A stretch of DNA of 64,000 nt from Salinisphaera dokdonensis (GCF_040361215.1 NZ_APND01000003.1:62001-126000); one strand, 5' to 3'. Numbered from the stretch's first letter, positions 41,829 to 50,977 are shown. Numbers and translations: made by a program. Notes: generated from the letters alone by a model not told the origin.

Positions 41829-42452
41829 ATGACACAACCGACACGAGACGGGCAGCTGCGCTATCCGGAGTCGCCCTCGCAGACCGCCGGCCCGTATGTG
41901 CATATCGGCCTGGCGCTCGAAGTCGCGGGCCTTCCGCCACGGGACGTCGAAATCGGCCCCGAGATCGCCACGCGCGATGCCGAGGGCGAGCAAATCGAGA
42001 TCGTGGGCACGGTGATCGACGGCAATGGCGATGTCGTCGAAGACATCCTCATCGAGGCCTGGCAGGCCGACGCGAACGGCGTCTACCAGACCGACTACCG
42101 GGCCGATCGCGCATTCCGCGGCTTTGGCCGTAGCGCCCCGGGCGAGCACGATGCCGGCGAGCTGGCGCTGCATACGATCAAGCCCGGTCGGGTGGCCCAT
42201 CCGAACGGCCAGCCGATGGCCCCGCATATCAATCTCATGCTGTTCGCGCGCGGGATCAATATCCACCTGCACACGCGGCTCTACTTCGACGACGAAGCAG
42301 AGGCGAACGCGGCCTGCCCGTTCCTCGCGCGCGTGCCACCGACCCGGCGCGACACCCTGATCGCGGCGCGTGAAAACAACGACGGCGTGCCCCGCTACCG
42401 GTTCGAGATCCACCTGCAGGGGCCGCGCGAAACGGTGTTCTTCGACTTCTAG
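41829..42452 (+). CDS. pcaG: Protocatechuate 3,4-dioxygenase alpha subunit
   Basis: 207 residues. SPSQTAGPYVHIGLALEVAG at the start and IEIVGTVIDGNGDVVEDILI, then IEAWQADANGVYQTDYRAD match PcaG. The region aligned with the beta-subunit metal site (APHINLMLFARGINIHLHTR) lacks the Tyr/His set, as expected for the non-catalytic alpha subunit. Forms the (alpha-beta)n dioxygenase with PcaH. Confidence 0.95.
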   Translation: MTQPTRDGQLRYPESPSQTAGPYVHIGLALEVAGLPPRDVEIGPEIATRDAEGEQIEIVGTVIDGNGDVVEDILIEAWQADANGVYQTDYRADRAFRGFGRSAPGEHDAGELALHTIKPGRVAHPNGQPMAPHINLMLFARGINIHLHTRLYFDDEAEANAACPFLARVPPTRRDTLIAARENNDGVPRYRFEIHLQGPRETVFFDF

Positions 42453-42514
42453 AAGTACAGGCGAACGCGACCGGGCGCGTTGGAGATGCCCGGGTACCCC
42501 ACCGGAGAATAATC

Positions 42515-43708
42515 ATGAAGACACAGGTCGCCATCATCGGTGCCGGGCCTTCGGGCCTGCTGCTTGGCCAGCTGCTCGCCCGTCAGGGTATCGACAACGT
42601 CATCCTCGAGCGCCGCTCCGGCGAATACGTGCTTTCGCGTATTCGGGCCGGCGTGCTCGAGCAAGGCACCGCTGATCTGCTGCGCGAAGCCGGCGTGGCC
42701 GAACGCATGGACAGCGAAGGCCTGCCGCATACCGGCTTTGCTCTGGCCTTCGGCAACCGGCAGATCCGTATCGACCTCGAGGAACTGACCGGCGGCAAGA
42801 CCGTGCTCGTCTATGGCCAGACCGAAGTCACGCGGGATCTGATGGACGCCCGCGCGGAGATCGGCGCGACCACCTGTTACGAAGCTGACGACGTGCAGCC
42901 GCACGATCTCGAAAGCGACGCGCCCTATGTCACCTTCACCCATGAAGGCGAACAAAAGCGGCTGGACTGCGACTACATCGCCGGCTGTGACGGCTTCCAC
43001 GGCGTGTCGCGCACCTGTATTCCGGCCGACCGCCTCAAGACGTTCGAGCGGGAATACCCGATCGGCTGGCTCGGCCTGCTTTCAGATACGCCGCCCGTTG
43101 ACGAGGAGCTGATCTACGCCAGCCACGATCGCGGCTTCGCCCTGTGCAGCATGCGCTCGTCCACGCGCAGTCGTTACTACATCCAGGTGCCGGATACCGA
43201 AGACGCCAACAACTGGTCGGACGACGCCTTCTGGGCGGAGCTCAAACGCCGCCTGCCCGAGCACGTGGCCGACGAACTGGTCACCGGCGAGTCGATCGAG
43301 AAAAGCGTGGCGCCGCTGCGCAGCTTCGTGGCCGAACCGATGCAGCACGGCCGCCTACTATTGCTCGGCGACGCCGCTCATATCGTGCCGCCCACCGGCG
43401 CAAAGGGACTGAATCTGGCCTGTAGCGACGTGAACACCGCGTTCCGTCTGCTCACGAAGATCTACGAAGAGAATCGTACCGACCTCATCCCGCGCTATTC
43501 CGAAACCTGTCTGCGTCGGGTCTGGAAATCCGAGCGTTTTGCCTGGTGGATGACGTCGAACCTGCATACGTTCTCCGAGAACGACAATTTCCTCAGTCGC
43601 ATGCAGCGCGCCGAACTGGACTACTACACCCAGTCACGCGCGGGGCTCACCACCATCGCCGAAAACTATGTCGGCTTGCCCTTCGAGACACTGGAAGCCG
43701 ACGCCTGA
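42515..43708 (+). CDS. pobA: 4-Hydroxybenzoate 3-monooxygenase
   Basis: 397 residues (P. fluorescens enzyme 394). FAD-binding GxGxxG in VAIIGAGPSGLLLGQLLARQ (about 5-24), RIRAGVLEQGTADLL (about 43-57), typical of PobA, the DG motif in DYIAGCDGFHGVSR, SRYYIQV with the substrate-binding Tyr (about 203), and GDAAHIVPPTGAKGLNLACS (about 287-306). The C-terminal ENYVGLPFE holds a Tyr equivalent to Tyr385. It hydroxylates 4-hydroxybenzoate to protocatechuate with NADPH and O2, feeding PcaHG encoded just upstream (62-base gap, same operon). Confidence 0.95.
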   Translation: MKTQVAIIGAGPSGLLLGQLLARQGIDNVILERRSGEYVLSRIRAGVLEQGTADLLREAGVAERMDSEGLPHTGFALAFGNRQIRIDLEELTGGKTVLVYGQTEVTRDLMDARAEIGATTCYEADDVQPHDLESDAPYVTFTHEGEQKRLDCDYIAGCDGFHGVSRTCIPADRLKTFEREYPIGWLGLLSDTPPVDEELIYASHDRGFALCSMRSSTRSRYYIQVPDTEDANNWSDDAFWAELKRRLPEHVADELVTGESIEKSVAPLRSFVAEPMQHGRLLLLGDAAHIVPPTGAKGLNLACSDVNTAFRLLTKIYEENRTDLIPRYSETCLRRVWKSERFAWWMTSNLHTFSENDNFLSRMQRAELDYYTQSRAGLTTIAENYVGLPFETLEADA

Positions 43709-43789
43709 ACAGGACCCGAGCAGCGGTTTGCACATCGCTGCATAGGCCATCAGGCTGCATCGATTACTCGAACGCGACAGGAGCAAACC

Positions 43790-44899
43790 ATGCAAAGAAA
43801 CAAACCACCCTTTCGCTGTGACCACGTTGGCAGCCTGCTGCGGCCGGCGCATCTCATGGACGCCCGCGCCCAGTACGCGCGCAAAGAAATCGACGCCGAT
43901 GCCCTGCGCGCGATCGAGGACGAGGCGATTGCCGATGTCGTGCGCAAGCAGGAGAACGTCGGCCTGAAATGCGTCACCGATGGCGAGTTCCGTCGCGCCT
44001 ATTTCCATCTGGATTTTCTCCAGCAGCTCGACGGCGTAAGCGTGACCGGCGGTATCGATGCCAACAAGAGCGCCAAGGCCTCGGGCGACGGTTTCACCCC
44101 GCCCAAGCTGAGCGTCACCGGCAAGCTGCGCCACGCACGCAATATCCAAGTCGCGGACTACGAGTATCTCGCCTCGCAGAGCGGCGTGATGCCGAAGGTC
44201 TCGATCCCGTCGCCGACCATGGTGCATTTCCGCGGCGGGCGTGCGGCGATTGATATCGAGGCTTATCCGGAAATGGACGAGTTCTTCGAGGATCTGGCCC
44301 AGTGCTACCGCGACGAAATCCGCGTGCTTTATGACGCCGGCTGTCGCTACATCCAGCTCGACGACACCAACCTCGCCTATCTGTGTGATCCGGACATGCG
44401 CGCCGCCGCTGCCGATCGCGGTGATGACCCGAACGAGCTGCCGCATCGCTACGCCGAGCTGATCAATTCGGCGCTGCAGGGCCGGCCAGACGACCTTACC
44501 GTCGGTGTGCATCTGTGCCGCGGCAACTATCGCAGTACCTGGTTCGCCCAGGGCAGCTACGAGCCGGTTGCCGACGTGCTGTTCAACGAACTCGACGTCG
44601 ACGCCTACTTCCTTGAATACGACGACGAACGCTCGGGCGATTTCGCGCCGCTGCGCTTCGTGCCCAAGGGCAAGGACGTCGTGCTCGGGCTCGTATCCTC
44701 CAAGCTGGCCGCGCTCGAATCCCACGATGAGCTGGCGACCCGTATCGACGAGGCGGCGCAGCACGTGCCGCTGGATCAGCTCTGCCTGAGCCCGCAGTGC
44801 GGCTTTTCGAGTACGGCCGAGGGCAACGAGATCACCGAGGACGACCAATGGGCCAAGCTCGAGCGCGTAGTGAAGACCGCTGAAAAGGTCTGGGGCTAA
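43790..44899 (+). CDS. MetE C-domain-like zinc methyltransferase
   Basis: 369 residues, a single TIM-barrel of the cobalamin-independent methionine synthase C-terminal type (YxjG/YxjH-like group), without the MetE N-terminal half. FRCDHVGSLLRPAHLMDARA at the start and KCVTDGEFRRAYFHLDF are hallmarks. The four zinc ligands of MetE have counterparts: His and Cys in GVHLCRGNYR (about 238, 240), Glu in FLEYDDERSG (about 270) and Cys in LSPQCGFSS (about 338). It should bind a thiol through zinc and accept a methyl group. It is 81 bases after pobA on the same strand. Whether it makes methionine or handles methyl groups from methoxy-aromatics is open. Confidence 0.8.
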   Translation: MQRNKPPFRCDHVGSLLRPAHLMDARAQYARKEIDADALRAIEDEAIADVVRKQENVGLKCVTDGEFRRAYFHLDFLQQLDGVSVTGGIDANKSAKASGDGFTPPKLSVTGKLRHARNIQVADYEYLASQSGVMPKVSIPSPTMVHFRGGRAAIDIEAYPEMDEFFEDLAQCYRDEIRVLYDAGCRYIQLDDTNLAYLCDPDMRAAAADRGDDPNELPHRYAELINSALQGRPDDLTVGVHLCRGNYRSTWFAQGSYEPVADVLFNELDVDAYFLEYDDERSGDFAPLRFVPKGKDVVLGLVSSKLAALESHDELATRIDEAAQHVPLDQLCLSPQCGFSSTAEGNEITEDDQWAKLERVVKTAEKVWG

Positions 44900-44920
44900 A
44901 CTCGTCCGCCTTCGCGGCGC

Positions 44921-45934
44921 TCAGTCGATGAGCTGATTCAGCTCGTCGACGAGCGCTGCATTCACGCGTACAAAACCGTCGGCCTTCGTCTGGCGTCGCG
45001 CTGCGCGCCGACGCTGCGACGGCAGACGCGCGCCCTGATCGACGATGCCCTCGAACAGTCGCTCCGCCGCCGCGCTCTGGTCTTTTGTGTCAGGTGCGAA
45101 TGCGGCGGGGTCGATCGCGATAATCAATTCGCCATGAAACGGCGCCGCGCCGCGGCCGGCATCGAACTGCTGTGACTGTCCACTGGTGAGATCGCCGATG
45201 AGCGGCCCGGCGAGCAGTTCGATCAGGGTTGCCAGCGCGCTGCCCTTGTGCCCGCCGAAAGGCAGCATCGCGCCCTCAAGTGCGGCGTGCGCATCGATTG
45301 TGGGTGCGCCGGTTCTGTCCAGCGCCCAGCCCGGTTGCAGCGCGCGATCTTCGCGCGCGTGCAGTTCGATATCGCCACGCGCGATTGCGCTGGTCGCGAA
45401 GTCGAAAACATAGGGGTCGTTATTCGGCCGCGGCCAGGCAAAAGCCAACGGGTTTGTGCCGAACAGCCCCCGCTTGCCGCCGAAGGGCGCGACCCAGGCA
45501 TGGCTCGGTGTCATCGCCAACCCGACCAGGTTCTCGGCGGCGAGCCGTTCCACCTCGGGCCATAGCGCGGTGAGGTGAAAACAGCGGTTGATGGCCATCG
45601 CCGCGATGCCGCCACGGCGTGCCTTGTCGATGAGCATCGGTAACCCGCGCTCGAATGCCAGCGGCGAGAAACCACCACCCGCATCGACCTTCACGACCGC
45701 CGCAGCGTGATCGACCACGGTCGGTGCCACACCGCCGTCGGCGACTCCGTCCCGGCACGCCTGCGCGATCCCGATCAGGCGATAGATGCCGTGCGAATGA
45801 CAGGCGTCGTGCTCCGCAGCGAGCACAGTCTCCGCAATCGCGCGGGTATGGTCGGCGCCGAAGCCGTTGTGGCGCAGCACCGCGTAGGCAAGCGAGGCGA
45901 GTTCATCGAGCGTTATATCGCGAGTTTCAGCCAT
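44921..45934 (-). CDS. Ldh-family NAD(P)-dependent oxidoreductase (malate/L-lactate dehydrogenase type)
   Basis: 337 residues. The LDH2/MDH_YlbC fold is recognisable: HDACHSHGIYRLIGIAQACR (about 43-62, with the conserved Ser-His-Gly), GFSPLAFERGLPMLIDKARR, INRCFHLTALWPEVERLAAE, MTPSHAWVAPFGGKRGLFGT, NPLAFAWPRPNNDPYVFDFA, and ALEGAMLPFGGHKGSALATL (about 217-236). Members reduce 2-oxoacids or cyclic imines (malate, ureidoglycolate, delta1-piperideine-2-carboxylate). The C-terminal tail is unusually basic (RLPSQRRRAARRQTKAD). It is the last gene of the liu-like operon, 38 bases after the CitE-like gene. Substrate unknown; a product of the lyase is one option. Confidence 0.82.
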   Translation of the reverse strand: MAETRDITLDELASLAYAVLRHNGFGADHTRAIAETVLAAEHDACHSHGIYRLIGIAQACRDGVADGGVAPTVVDHAAAVVKVDAGGGFSPLAFERGLPMLIDKARRGGIAAMAINRCFHLTALWPEVERLAAENLVGLAMTPSHAWVAPFGGKRGLFGTNPLAFAWPRPNNDPYVFDFATSAIARGDIELHAREDRALQPGWALDRTGAPTIDAHAALEGAMLPFGGHKGSALATLIELLAGPLIGDLTSGQSQQFDAGRGAAPFHGELIIAIDPAAFAPDTKDQSAAAERLFEGIVDQGARLPSQRRRAARRQTKADGFVRVNAALVDELNQLID

Positions 45935-45972
45935 TGCTTGCTTCTCACTTGTTGCCGGTCACACGCCACGCC

Positions 45973-46857
45973 TTATTTTTCGTCGCGCCGCGCCAGAATT
46001 CCCGCGGCGGTCTTCATGTGTGGTTCGTCGACCATGCGCCCGTCGAGCGAGAAGGATGCTGCATCCGGGTTCTCTTCACGCAGCGCCTGAACGCGTTGCG
46101 CCCACTCAATCGCCGCGGCGTCCGGTGCGAGGCCGGTATTGATGGGTTCGAGCTGGGCCGGATGGATCGCCATTTTCGCGACGTAGCCGAGTTCGCGCGC
46201 CAGATCACATTCGTCGGCCAACGCGTCCATGTCGCGGAAATTGGCGCTGATCGTGTCGATGGCATCGATACCGGCGGCGGCGGCCATCAGCAGGCAATGC
46301 ATCTGCACGGCCTGCATCAGGAGTTGCTGTGCCGGCGTCGCACCGGGCAACGGGACGCGCCCCAGCGCGGCCGATAGATCCTCGGTACCCCAGCTGTAAC
46401 CACGCAGGCGCGGATGCCCCTGCGCCAGGCTCGACGCCTGCGCGCCGACCAAGGCAGTCGCGGTTTCCGTGATGATGCCGACGATGCCGGTCGAACCCAT
46501 CGCGACGCCGTCGCGGGCTTCCAGCGCATCGAGCCAGTCCCCCATCCGGTTGAGCTGGCCGCGATCTTCGAGTTTGGGATGAAACACGCCGGTCACGCGA
46601 TCGAGCGGCAATGCTGCCAGTTCGGCGAGCGCGCGCGCCGGATCGGCGGCGTTGAGTCGCACCCAGAATTCGCGCTCGTGAGACACCTCAGTCGTGCGCA
46701 GGAATTCGCAGGTCGTGGCAAGCGCTTCAGCCTTGTTCGCCTCGGCAACGGAATCCTCGAGATCGAGGATCAACGCGTGCGCGGCCGACTGCGCGGCCTT
46801 GTCCATCTTGCGTGCCGAATCGCCGGGCACGAACAGATAAGAGCGCACTGCCTTCAT
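45973..46857 (-). CDS. CitE/HpcH-type CoA-ester lyase
   Basis: 294 residues from the ATG at 46857, which overlaps the stop of the MaoC gene. TIM-barrel HpcH/HpaI/CitE family: RSYLFVPGDSARKMDKAAQS (about 5-24), ALILDLEDSVAEANKAEAL with the Asp/Glu metal region, REFWVRLNAADPARALAEL with substrate Arg, GIITETATALVGAQASSLAQ with a catalytic Glu (about 133-152), and WGTEDLSAALG with the metal-binding Asp. Relatives cleave citryl-, malyl- or citramalyl-CoA to acetyl-CoA plus an oxoacid. In this operon, with isovaleryl-CoA dehydrogenase and methylcrotonyl-CoA carboxylase, it occupies the place of HMG-CoA lyase; cleavage of 3-hydroxy-3-methylglutaryl-CoA is a testable inference. Confidence 0.83.
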   Translation of the reverse strand: MKAVRSYLFVPGDSARKMDKAAQSAAHALILDLEDSVAEANKAEALATTCEFLRTTEVSHEREFWVRLNAADPARALAELAALPLDRVTGVFHPKLEDRGQLNRMGDWLDALEARDGVAMGSTGIVGIITETATALVGAQASSLAQGHPRLRGYSWGTEDLSAALGRVPLPGATPAQQLLMQAVQMHCLLMAAAAGIDAIDTISANFRDMDALADECDLARELGYVAKMAIHPAQLEPINTGLAPDAAAIEWAQRVQALREENPDAASFSLDGRMVDEPHMKTAAGILARRDEK

Positions 46858-47315
46858 GCAGCACTCTCCCCGCGACAACGCATCATCGCCTGGCGGGTGC
46901 AGGTCGCCACCTCGTCGCCGTGCTGGTTGTAGGCACGATGGATGAATTCGATGATGCCGACATCCGGTTTCGAGCGGCTGCGCCGCGCACTGGCGACCTC
47001 GGAGACCACCGAGATCGTGTCGCCCTGGAACACCGGATTGGGAAAGCGCGTATCGGTCATGCCGAGATTGGCGACCGTGGTGCCCAACGTGGTGTCGTGT
47101 ACCGAGATGCCGATCATCAGCGCGAGGGTGAACAGGCTGTTCACCAGCGGCTGGCCGAACTGGCTCTGCTCGGCGAAGTGGCGGTCGATATGCAGCGGCT
47201 GCGGATTCATCGTCATGCCGCAGAAGAGCATGTTGTCGGACTCGGTCGCCGTGCGGGTCAGCGCGTGCTCGAAACGCTGCCCCACTTCGAATTCCTCGAA
47301 ATACAATCCGGCCAT
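46854..47315 (-). CDS. MaoC-family (hotdog-fold) enoyl-CoA hydratase
   Basis: 153 residues. Hotdog fold with FEVGQRFEHALTRTATESDN, MLFCGMTMNPQPLHIDRHFA (about 30-49), where the usual Asp-x4-His catalytic pair of R-hydratases is altered to Asn...His as in mesaconyl-/itaconyl-CoA hydratase-like members, QPLVNSLFTLALMIGISVHD, and RFPNPVFQGDTISVVSEVAS. It hydrates the double bond of an enoyl-CoA. Between a methylcrotonyl-CoA carboxylase and a CitE-like lyase it could hydrate 3-methylglutaconyl-CoA, in place of the crotonase-type LiuC. Four-base overlap with the CitE-like gene; 38 bases after liuD. Confidence 0.85.
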   Translation of the reverse strand: MAGLYFEEFEVGQRFEHALTRTATESDNMLFCGMTMNPQPLHIDRHFAEQSQFGQPLVNSLFTLALMIGISVHDTTLGTTVANLGMTDTRFPNPVFQGDTISVVSEVASARRSRSKPDVGIIEFIHRAYNQHGDEVATCTRQAMMRCRGESAA

Positions 47316-47353
47316 TGGCCTCTCCTTCTCTCCGCGCGAACGCGTCTTGATCG

Positions 47354-49342
47354 TTATGCGCTTGTGTCGGGCGCGTCGCCGTCCGCTTCGAACTCGAACA
47401 GTTCCGCGCCCTCGCTGACCTGATCGCCCACCGCGCAGTCGTAGCGTACGACGGTACCGCTGGCCGGCGCCTTGATGGTCAGCTCCATCTTCATCGCTTC
47501 CATGACAAGTATCGGCGTGCCGGCCTCGACGTGCGCGCCGGCCTCGTGATTGATGGCCACGATCGTGCCGGGCATCGGTGCCGTCAGCTCGGCCTGCGGG
47601 TCATCCACCGCGGCCGCTTCGGCGAGCGGATCGCGCCAGACAATCTCGTGCTGCGCGCCCGCGACGAAAACATGGCGTGCCGCAGCCGGTCCGACCAGCG
47701 AGACATCCTGTTGCGATGCGCCGAGGGTCAGTCGATGGCGCGCGCCGTCCAGTGCGATCAGCACTGCGCACTCGCCGTCGAGATGCAGCCCGTCGGCCGC
47801 GTATGTCACACGGATCTCGCGCTCCTGCTCGCCTGCGGCGAACGTCAGGGTTCGATGCTGTGCCGCATTCAGCCGCCAGCCGTCGGACAACGCCCAGGGC
47901 GACCCGCTGGTCGAAACGTCCTCGCGTTCGTCGGCCAGCAACGCCAGCGCCGCCGCCTGAAAGAACACGCCCGGCACGGCCTGGTTGGCAGGTGCGAGCG
48001 CTGCCATTTCGCGCTCGATCAGGCCGGTATCGACCGTTCCGGATCTGAAGGCCTCGTGACCGATCAGCCGGGCGAGAAACTCGCCGTTGTGACGCACGCC
48101 CACGATCTGCAGACCCGCGAGTGCTGTCAGCATGCGTTCGACGGCAGCCGCGCGGTCGTGGTCCCAGACAATCAGCTTCGCGATCATCGGGTCGTAATGT
48201 GGCGTGATCTCGTCGCCCTGCTCGACGCCGCTGTCCAGGCGGACATGCGCCGATGCTTCGGGTGCAACGAAATGCGCCAGCCGGCCGATCGACGGCAGAA
48301 AGCCGCGCGCCGGGTCCTCGGCATAGAGCCGCACTTCGATGGCGTGGCCCGCGATCGCGAGCGCCGATTGTTCACGCGGCAGCGGCTCTCCGGCGGCAAT
48401 GCGCAGCTGCCATTCGACCAGGTCGAGGCCGGTAATCAGTTCGGTCACCGGATGCTCGACCTGCAGGCGTGTATTCATCTCCATGAAATAGAACGCGCCG
48501 CTATCGTCGGCGATGAACTCGACCGTACCGGCGCCGACATAATCCACCGCCCGCGCCGCGTTGCAGGCTGCCTCGCCCATGCGGGTGCGCTGCGCATCGT
48601 CGATACCGGGCGCCGGGGCTTCCTCGACCACTTTCTGGTGGCGGCGCTGGGCCGAGCAGTCGCGCTCGAACAGGCTCACGGTGTGGCCATCGTGATCGGC
48701 GAATATCTGGATCTCGATATGGCGTGGCCGTTCGAGATATTTCTCGATCAGCACGTGATCGTTGCCGAAACTGGCCTGCGCCTCGCGCTGGCAGGACGTC
48801 AGTTCCTCGGCAAAGGCATCGGCCGACCGGACCACGCGCATGCCCTTGCCGCCGCCGCCAGCCGAGGCCTTGATGATGACCGGGTAGCCGATTCGATCGG
48901 CCTCGGTTTGCAGAAGCTCAGCGCTCTGATCGTCGCCGTGATAGCCCGGCACCAGCGGTACGCCGGCCTCGTCCATCAGGCGCTTGGCGGCCGACTTCGC
49001 GCCCATCGCGCGGATCGCGGCGATCGGCGGGCCGATGAACACCACGCCGGCGTCGTGACAGGCCTGAGCGAAATCCTCGTTCTCGGACAAAAAACCATAA
49101 CCCGGATGGACTGCCTCGGCGCCGGCGCGCTGAGTGACCTCGACGATCCGCTCGCCGCGCAGATAGCTTTCACTCGAAGCCGCCGGCCCTACGCAAAACG
49201 CTTCGTCGGCCAGGCGCACGTGACGCGCGGCCGCATCGGCCTCGGAATACACCGCGACGGTGCGCACGCCCAGCCGGCGACAGGTGTCGATGATGCGACA
49301 GGCGATTTCGCCGCGGTTGGCAATCAGTATTTTCTTGAACAT
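47354..49342 (-). CDS. liuD: Methylcrotonyl-CoA carboxylase biotin-containing (alpha) subunit
   Basis: 662 residues from ATG 49342 (MFKKILIANRGEIACRIIDT). Biotin carboxylase domain about 1-447: AVHPGYGFLSENEDFAQACH, KASAGGGGKGMRVVRSADAF (ATP loop, about 155-174), ERDCSAQRRHQKVVEEAPAP, and FYFMEMNTRLQVEHPVTELI (about 280-299). A middle BT-like domain follows, and the C-terminal biotinyl domain carries the biotin Lys in VMEAMKMELTIKAPASG (about 622-638). With the beta subunit it carboxylates 3-methylcrotonyl-CoA (or a related C5/geranyl-CoA) to 3-methylglutaconyl-CoA. Same order as classical liu clusters for the A-B-D genes, but with no liuC between B and D. Confidence 0.92.
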   Translation of the reverse strand: MFKKILIANRGEIACRIIDTCRRLGVRTVAVYSEADAAARHVRLADEAFCVGPAASSESYLRGERIVEVTQRAGAEAVHPGYGFLSENEDFAQACHDAGVVFIGPPIAAIRAMGAKSAAKRLMDEAGVPLVPGYHGDDQSAELLQTEADRIGYPVIIKASAGGGGKGMRVVRSADAFAEELTSCQREAQASFGNDHVLIEKYLERPRHIEIQIFADHDGHTVSLFERDCSAQRRHQKVVEEAPAPGIDDAQRTRMGEAACNAARAVDYVGAGTVEFIADDSGAFYFMEMNTRLQVEHPVTELITGLDLVEWQLRIAAGEPLPREQSALAIAGHAIEVRLYAEDPARGFLPSIGRLAHFVAPEASAHVRLDSGVEQGDEITPHYDPMIAKLIVWDHDRAAAVERMLTALAGLQIVGVRHNGEFLARLIGHEAFRSGTVDTGLIEREMAALAPANQAVPGVFFQAAALALLADEREDVSTSGSPWALSDGWRLNAAQHRTLTFAAGEQEREIRVTYAADGLHLDGECAVLIALDGARHRLTLGASQQDVSLVGPAAARHVFVAGAQHEIVWRDPLAEAAAVDDPQAELTAPMPGTIVAINHEAGAHVEAGTPILVMEAMKMELTIKAPASGTVVRYDCAVGDQVSEGAELFEFEADGDAPDTSA

Positions 49343-49361
49343 GACTTCGATTCCCGACCGG

Positions 49362-50969
49362 CTACATGCGGAAGATGCCGAATCGCGTCTCGGCGATCGG
49401 TGCGTTCGCGGCGGCGGCGAGGCCCAGGCCGAGGGTGCGCCGCGTCTGGGCAGGGTCGATGATGCCGTCATCCCAGAGCCGGGCGGTGGCGTAGTACGGG
49501 CTGCTCTGCTGCTCGAACTGATCCTGAGTGGGTTTCTTGAACGCGGCCTCGTCTTCTTCCGACCAGTCCTCGCCGCGCGCTTCCATGGCATCGCGGCGTA
49601 CCGTGGCCAGGACTCGCGCTGCCTGCTCGCCGCCCATCACCGAAATACGTGAGTTCGGCCAGCTCCACAAAAACCGCGGGCTATAGGCTCGCCCGCACAT
49701 GCCGTAGTTGCCGGCGCCGTAGGAACCACCGACCAGCACCGTGAACTTGGGCACCTGCGCGGTGGCCACCGCGGTCACCAGCTTGGCGCCGTGGCGGGCA
49801 ATGCCTTCGTTCTCGTACTTGCGCCCGACCATGAAGCCGCTGATGTTCTGAAGGAACAGCAGCGGAATACGACGCTGCGCGCACAGCTCGACGAAGTGGG
49901 CGCCCTTCACAGCCGACTCCGAAAACAGCACGCCGTTGTTGGCCACGATACCCACCGGATAACCGTGGACATGAGCGAAACCGGTCACCAGCGTGGTGCC
50001 GAAACGAGCCTTGAACTCGTCCAGTCGCGAGCCGTCGACGATACGCGCAATGACTTCGCGGATATCGAACTGCTTGGACAGATCTGCCGGCACGATGCCG
50101 TAGAGCTCGTCCGGATCGTAGAGCGGCGGCTCGGGTGTGGCCGACTGCGCGATCGACGGCGTGGCCACCGGCAGATGGCTGACGATACGGCGCACGATCG
50201 ACAGCGCATGGGCATCGTTTTCGGCCAGGTGATCGGCCACGCCGGACAGGCGCGTATGCACATCGCCGCCACCCAGATCCTCGGCGCTGACCTCTTCGCC
50301 CGTCGCGGCCTTCACCAGCGGCGGGCCGCCGAGAAAGATCGTGCCCTGCCCCCGCACGATCACCGCTTCGTCCGACATCGCCGGCACATAGGCGCCGCCC
50401 GCGGTACAGGAGCCCATCACGCAGGCGATCTGCGGAATACCCAAGGCGGACATATTCGACTGGTTGTAGAAGATACGGCCGAAGTGATCGCGATCGGGAA
50501 AGACCTCGTCCTGCATGGGCAGAAAGGCGCCGCCCGAATCGACGAGATAGACACAGGGCAGCCGGTTTTCGAGCGCGATCTCCTGCGCGCGCAGGTGCTT
50601 CTTCACTGTGACCGGATAGTAGGTGCCGCCTTTCACCGTGGCGTCATTCGCCACGATCACGCATTCGCGACCTTGGATACGGCCGATGCCGGCGACTACG
50701 CCTGCGGCCGCTATACGACCGTCGTACATCTCGTGGGCCGCCAGCGGCGCGATCTCGAGAAACGGCGTACCGGGATCGAGCAGCAGATCGATACGTTCGC
50801 GTACCGGCAGCTTGCCGCGACCGATATGCTTCTGGCGCGCGGACTCGGAGCCGCCGAGCGCGGTCTCCTCGGTGATCTGGCGGAGCTTGCCAACCAGTTC
50901 GCTCAGCGCGGCGTGGTTGGCGCGATACTCTTCGCTACGGGTGCTGACGTTGGAGGCGATGACGCTCAT
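49362..50969 (-). CDS. liuB: Methylcrotonyl-CoA carboxylase carboxyltransferase (beta) subunit
   Basis: 535 residues from ATG 50969 (MSVIASNVSTRSEEYRANHA), the standard length. Carboxyltransferase signatures: HIGRGKLPVRERIDLLLDPG (about 48-67), LPCVYLVDSGGAFLPMQDEV (about 131-150), CVMGSCTAGGAYVPAMSDEA (about 178-197), LLFLQNISGFMVGRKYENEG (about 370-389) and VGGSYGAGNYGMCGRAYSPR. It transfers CO2 from biotin on LiuD to the acyl-CoA. It follows liuA by 8 bases. Confidence 0.93.
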   Translation of the reverse strand: MSVIASNVSTRSEEYRANHAALSELVGKLRQITEETALGGSESARQKHIGRGKLPVRERIDLLLDPGTPFLEIAPLAAHEMYDGRIAAAGVVAGIGRIQGRECVIVANDATVKGGTYYPVTVKKHLRAQEIALENRLPCVYLVDSGGAFLPMQDEVFPDRDHFGRIFYNQSNMSALGIPQIACVMGSCTAGGAYVPAMSDEAVIVRGQGTIFLGGPPLVKAATGEEVSAEDLGGGDVHTRLSGVADHLAENDAHALSIVRRIVSHLPVATPSIAQSATPEPPLYDPDELYGIVPADLSKQFDIREVIARIVDGSRLDEFKARFGTTLVTGFAHVHGYPVGIVANNGVLFSESAVKGAHFVELCAQRRIPLLFLQNISGFMVGRKYENEGIARHGAKLVTAVATAQVPKFTVLVGGSYGAGNYGMCGRAYSPRFLWSWPNSRISVMGGEQAARVLATVRRDAMEARGEDWSEEDEAAFKKPTQDQFEQQSSPYYATARLWDDGIIDPAQTRRTLGLGLAAAANAPIAETRFGIFRM

Positions 50970-50977
50970 CGATCGTC

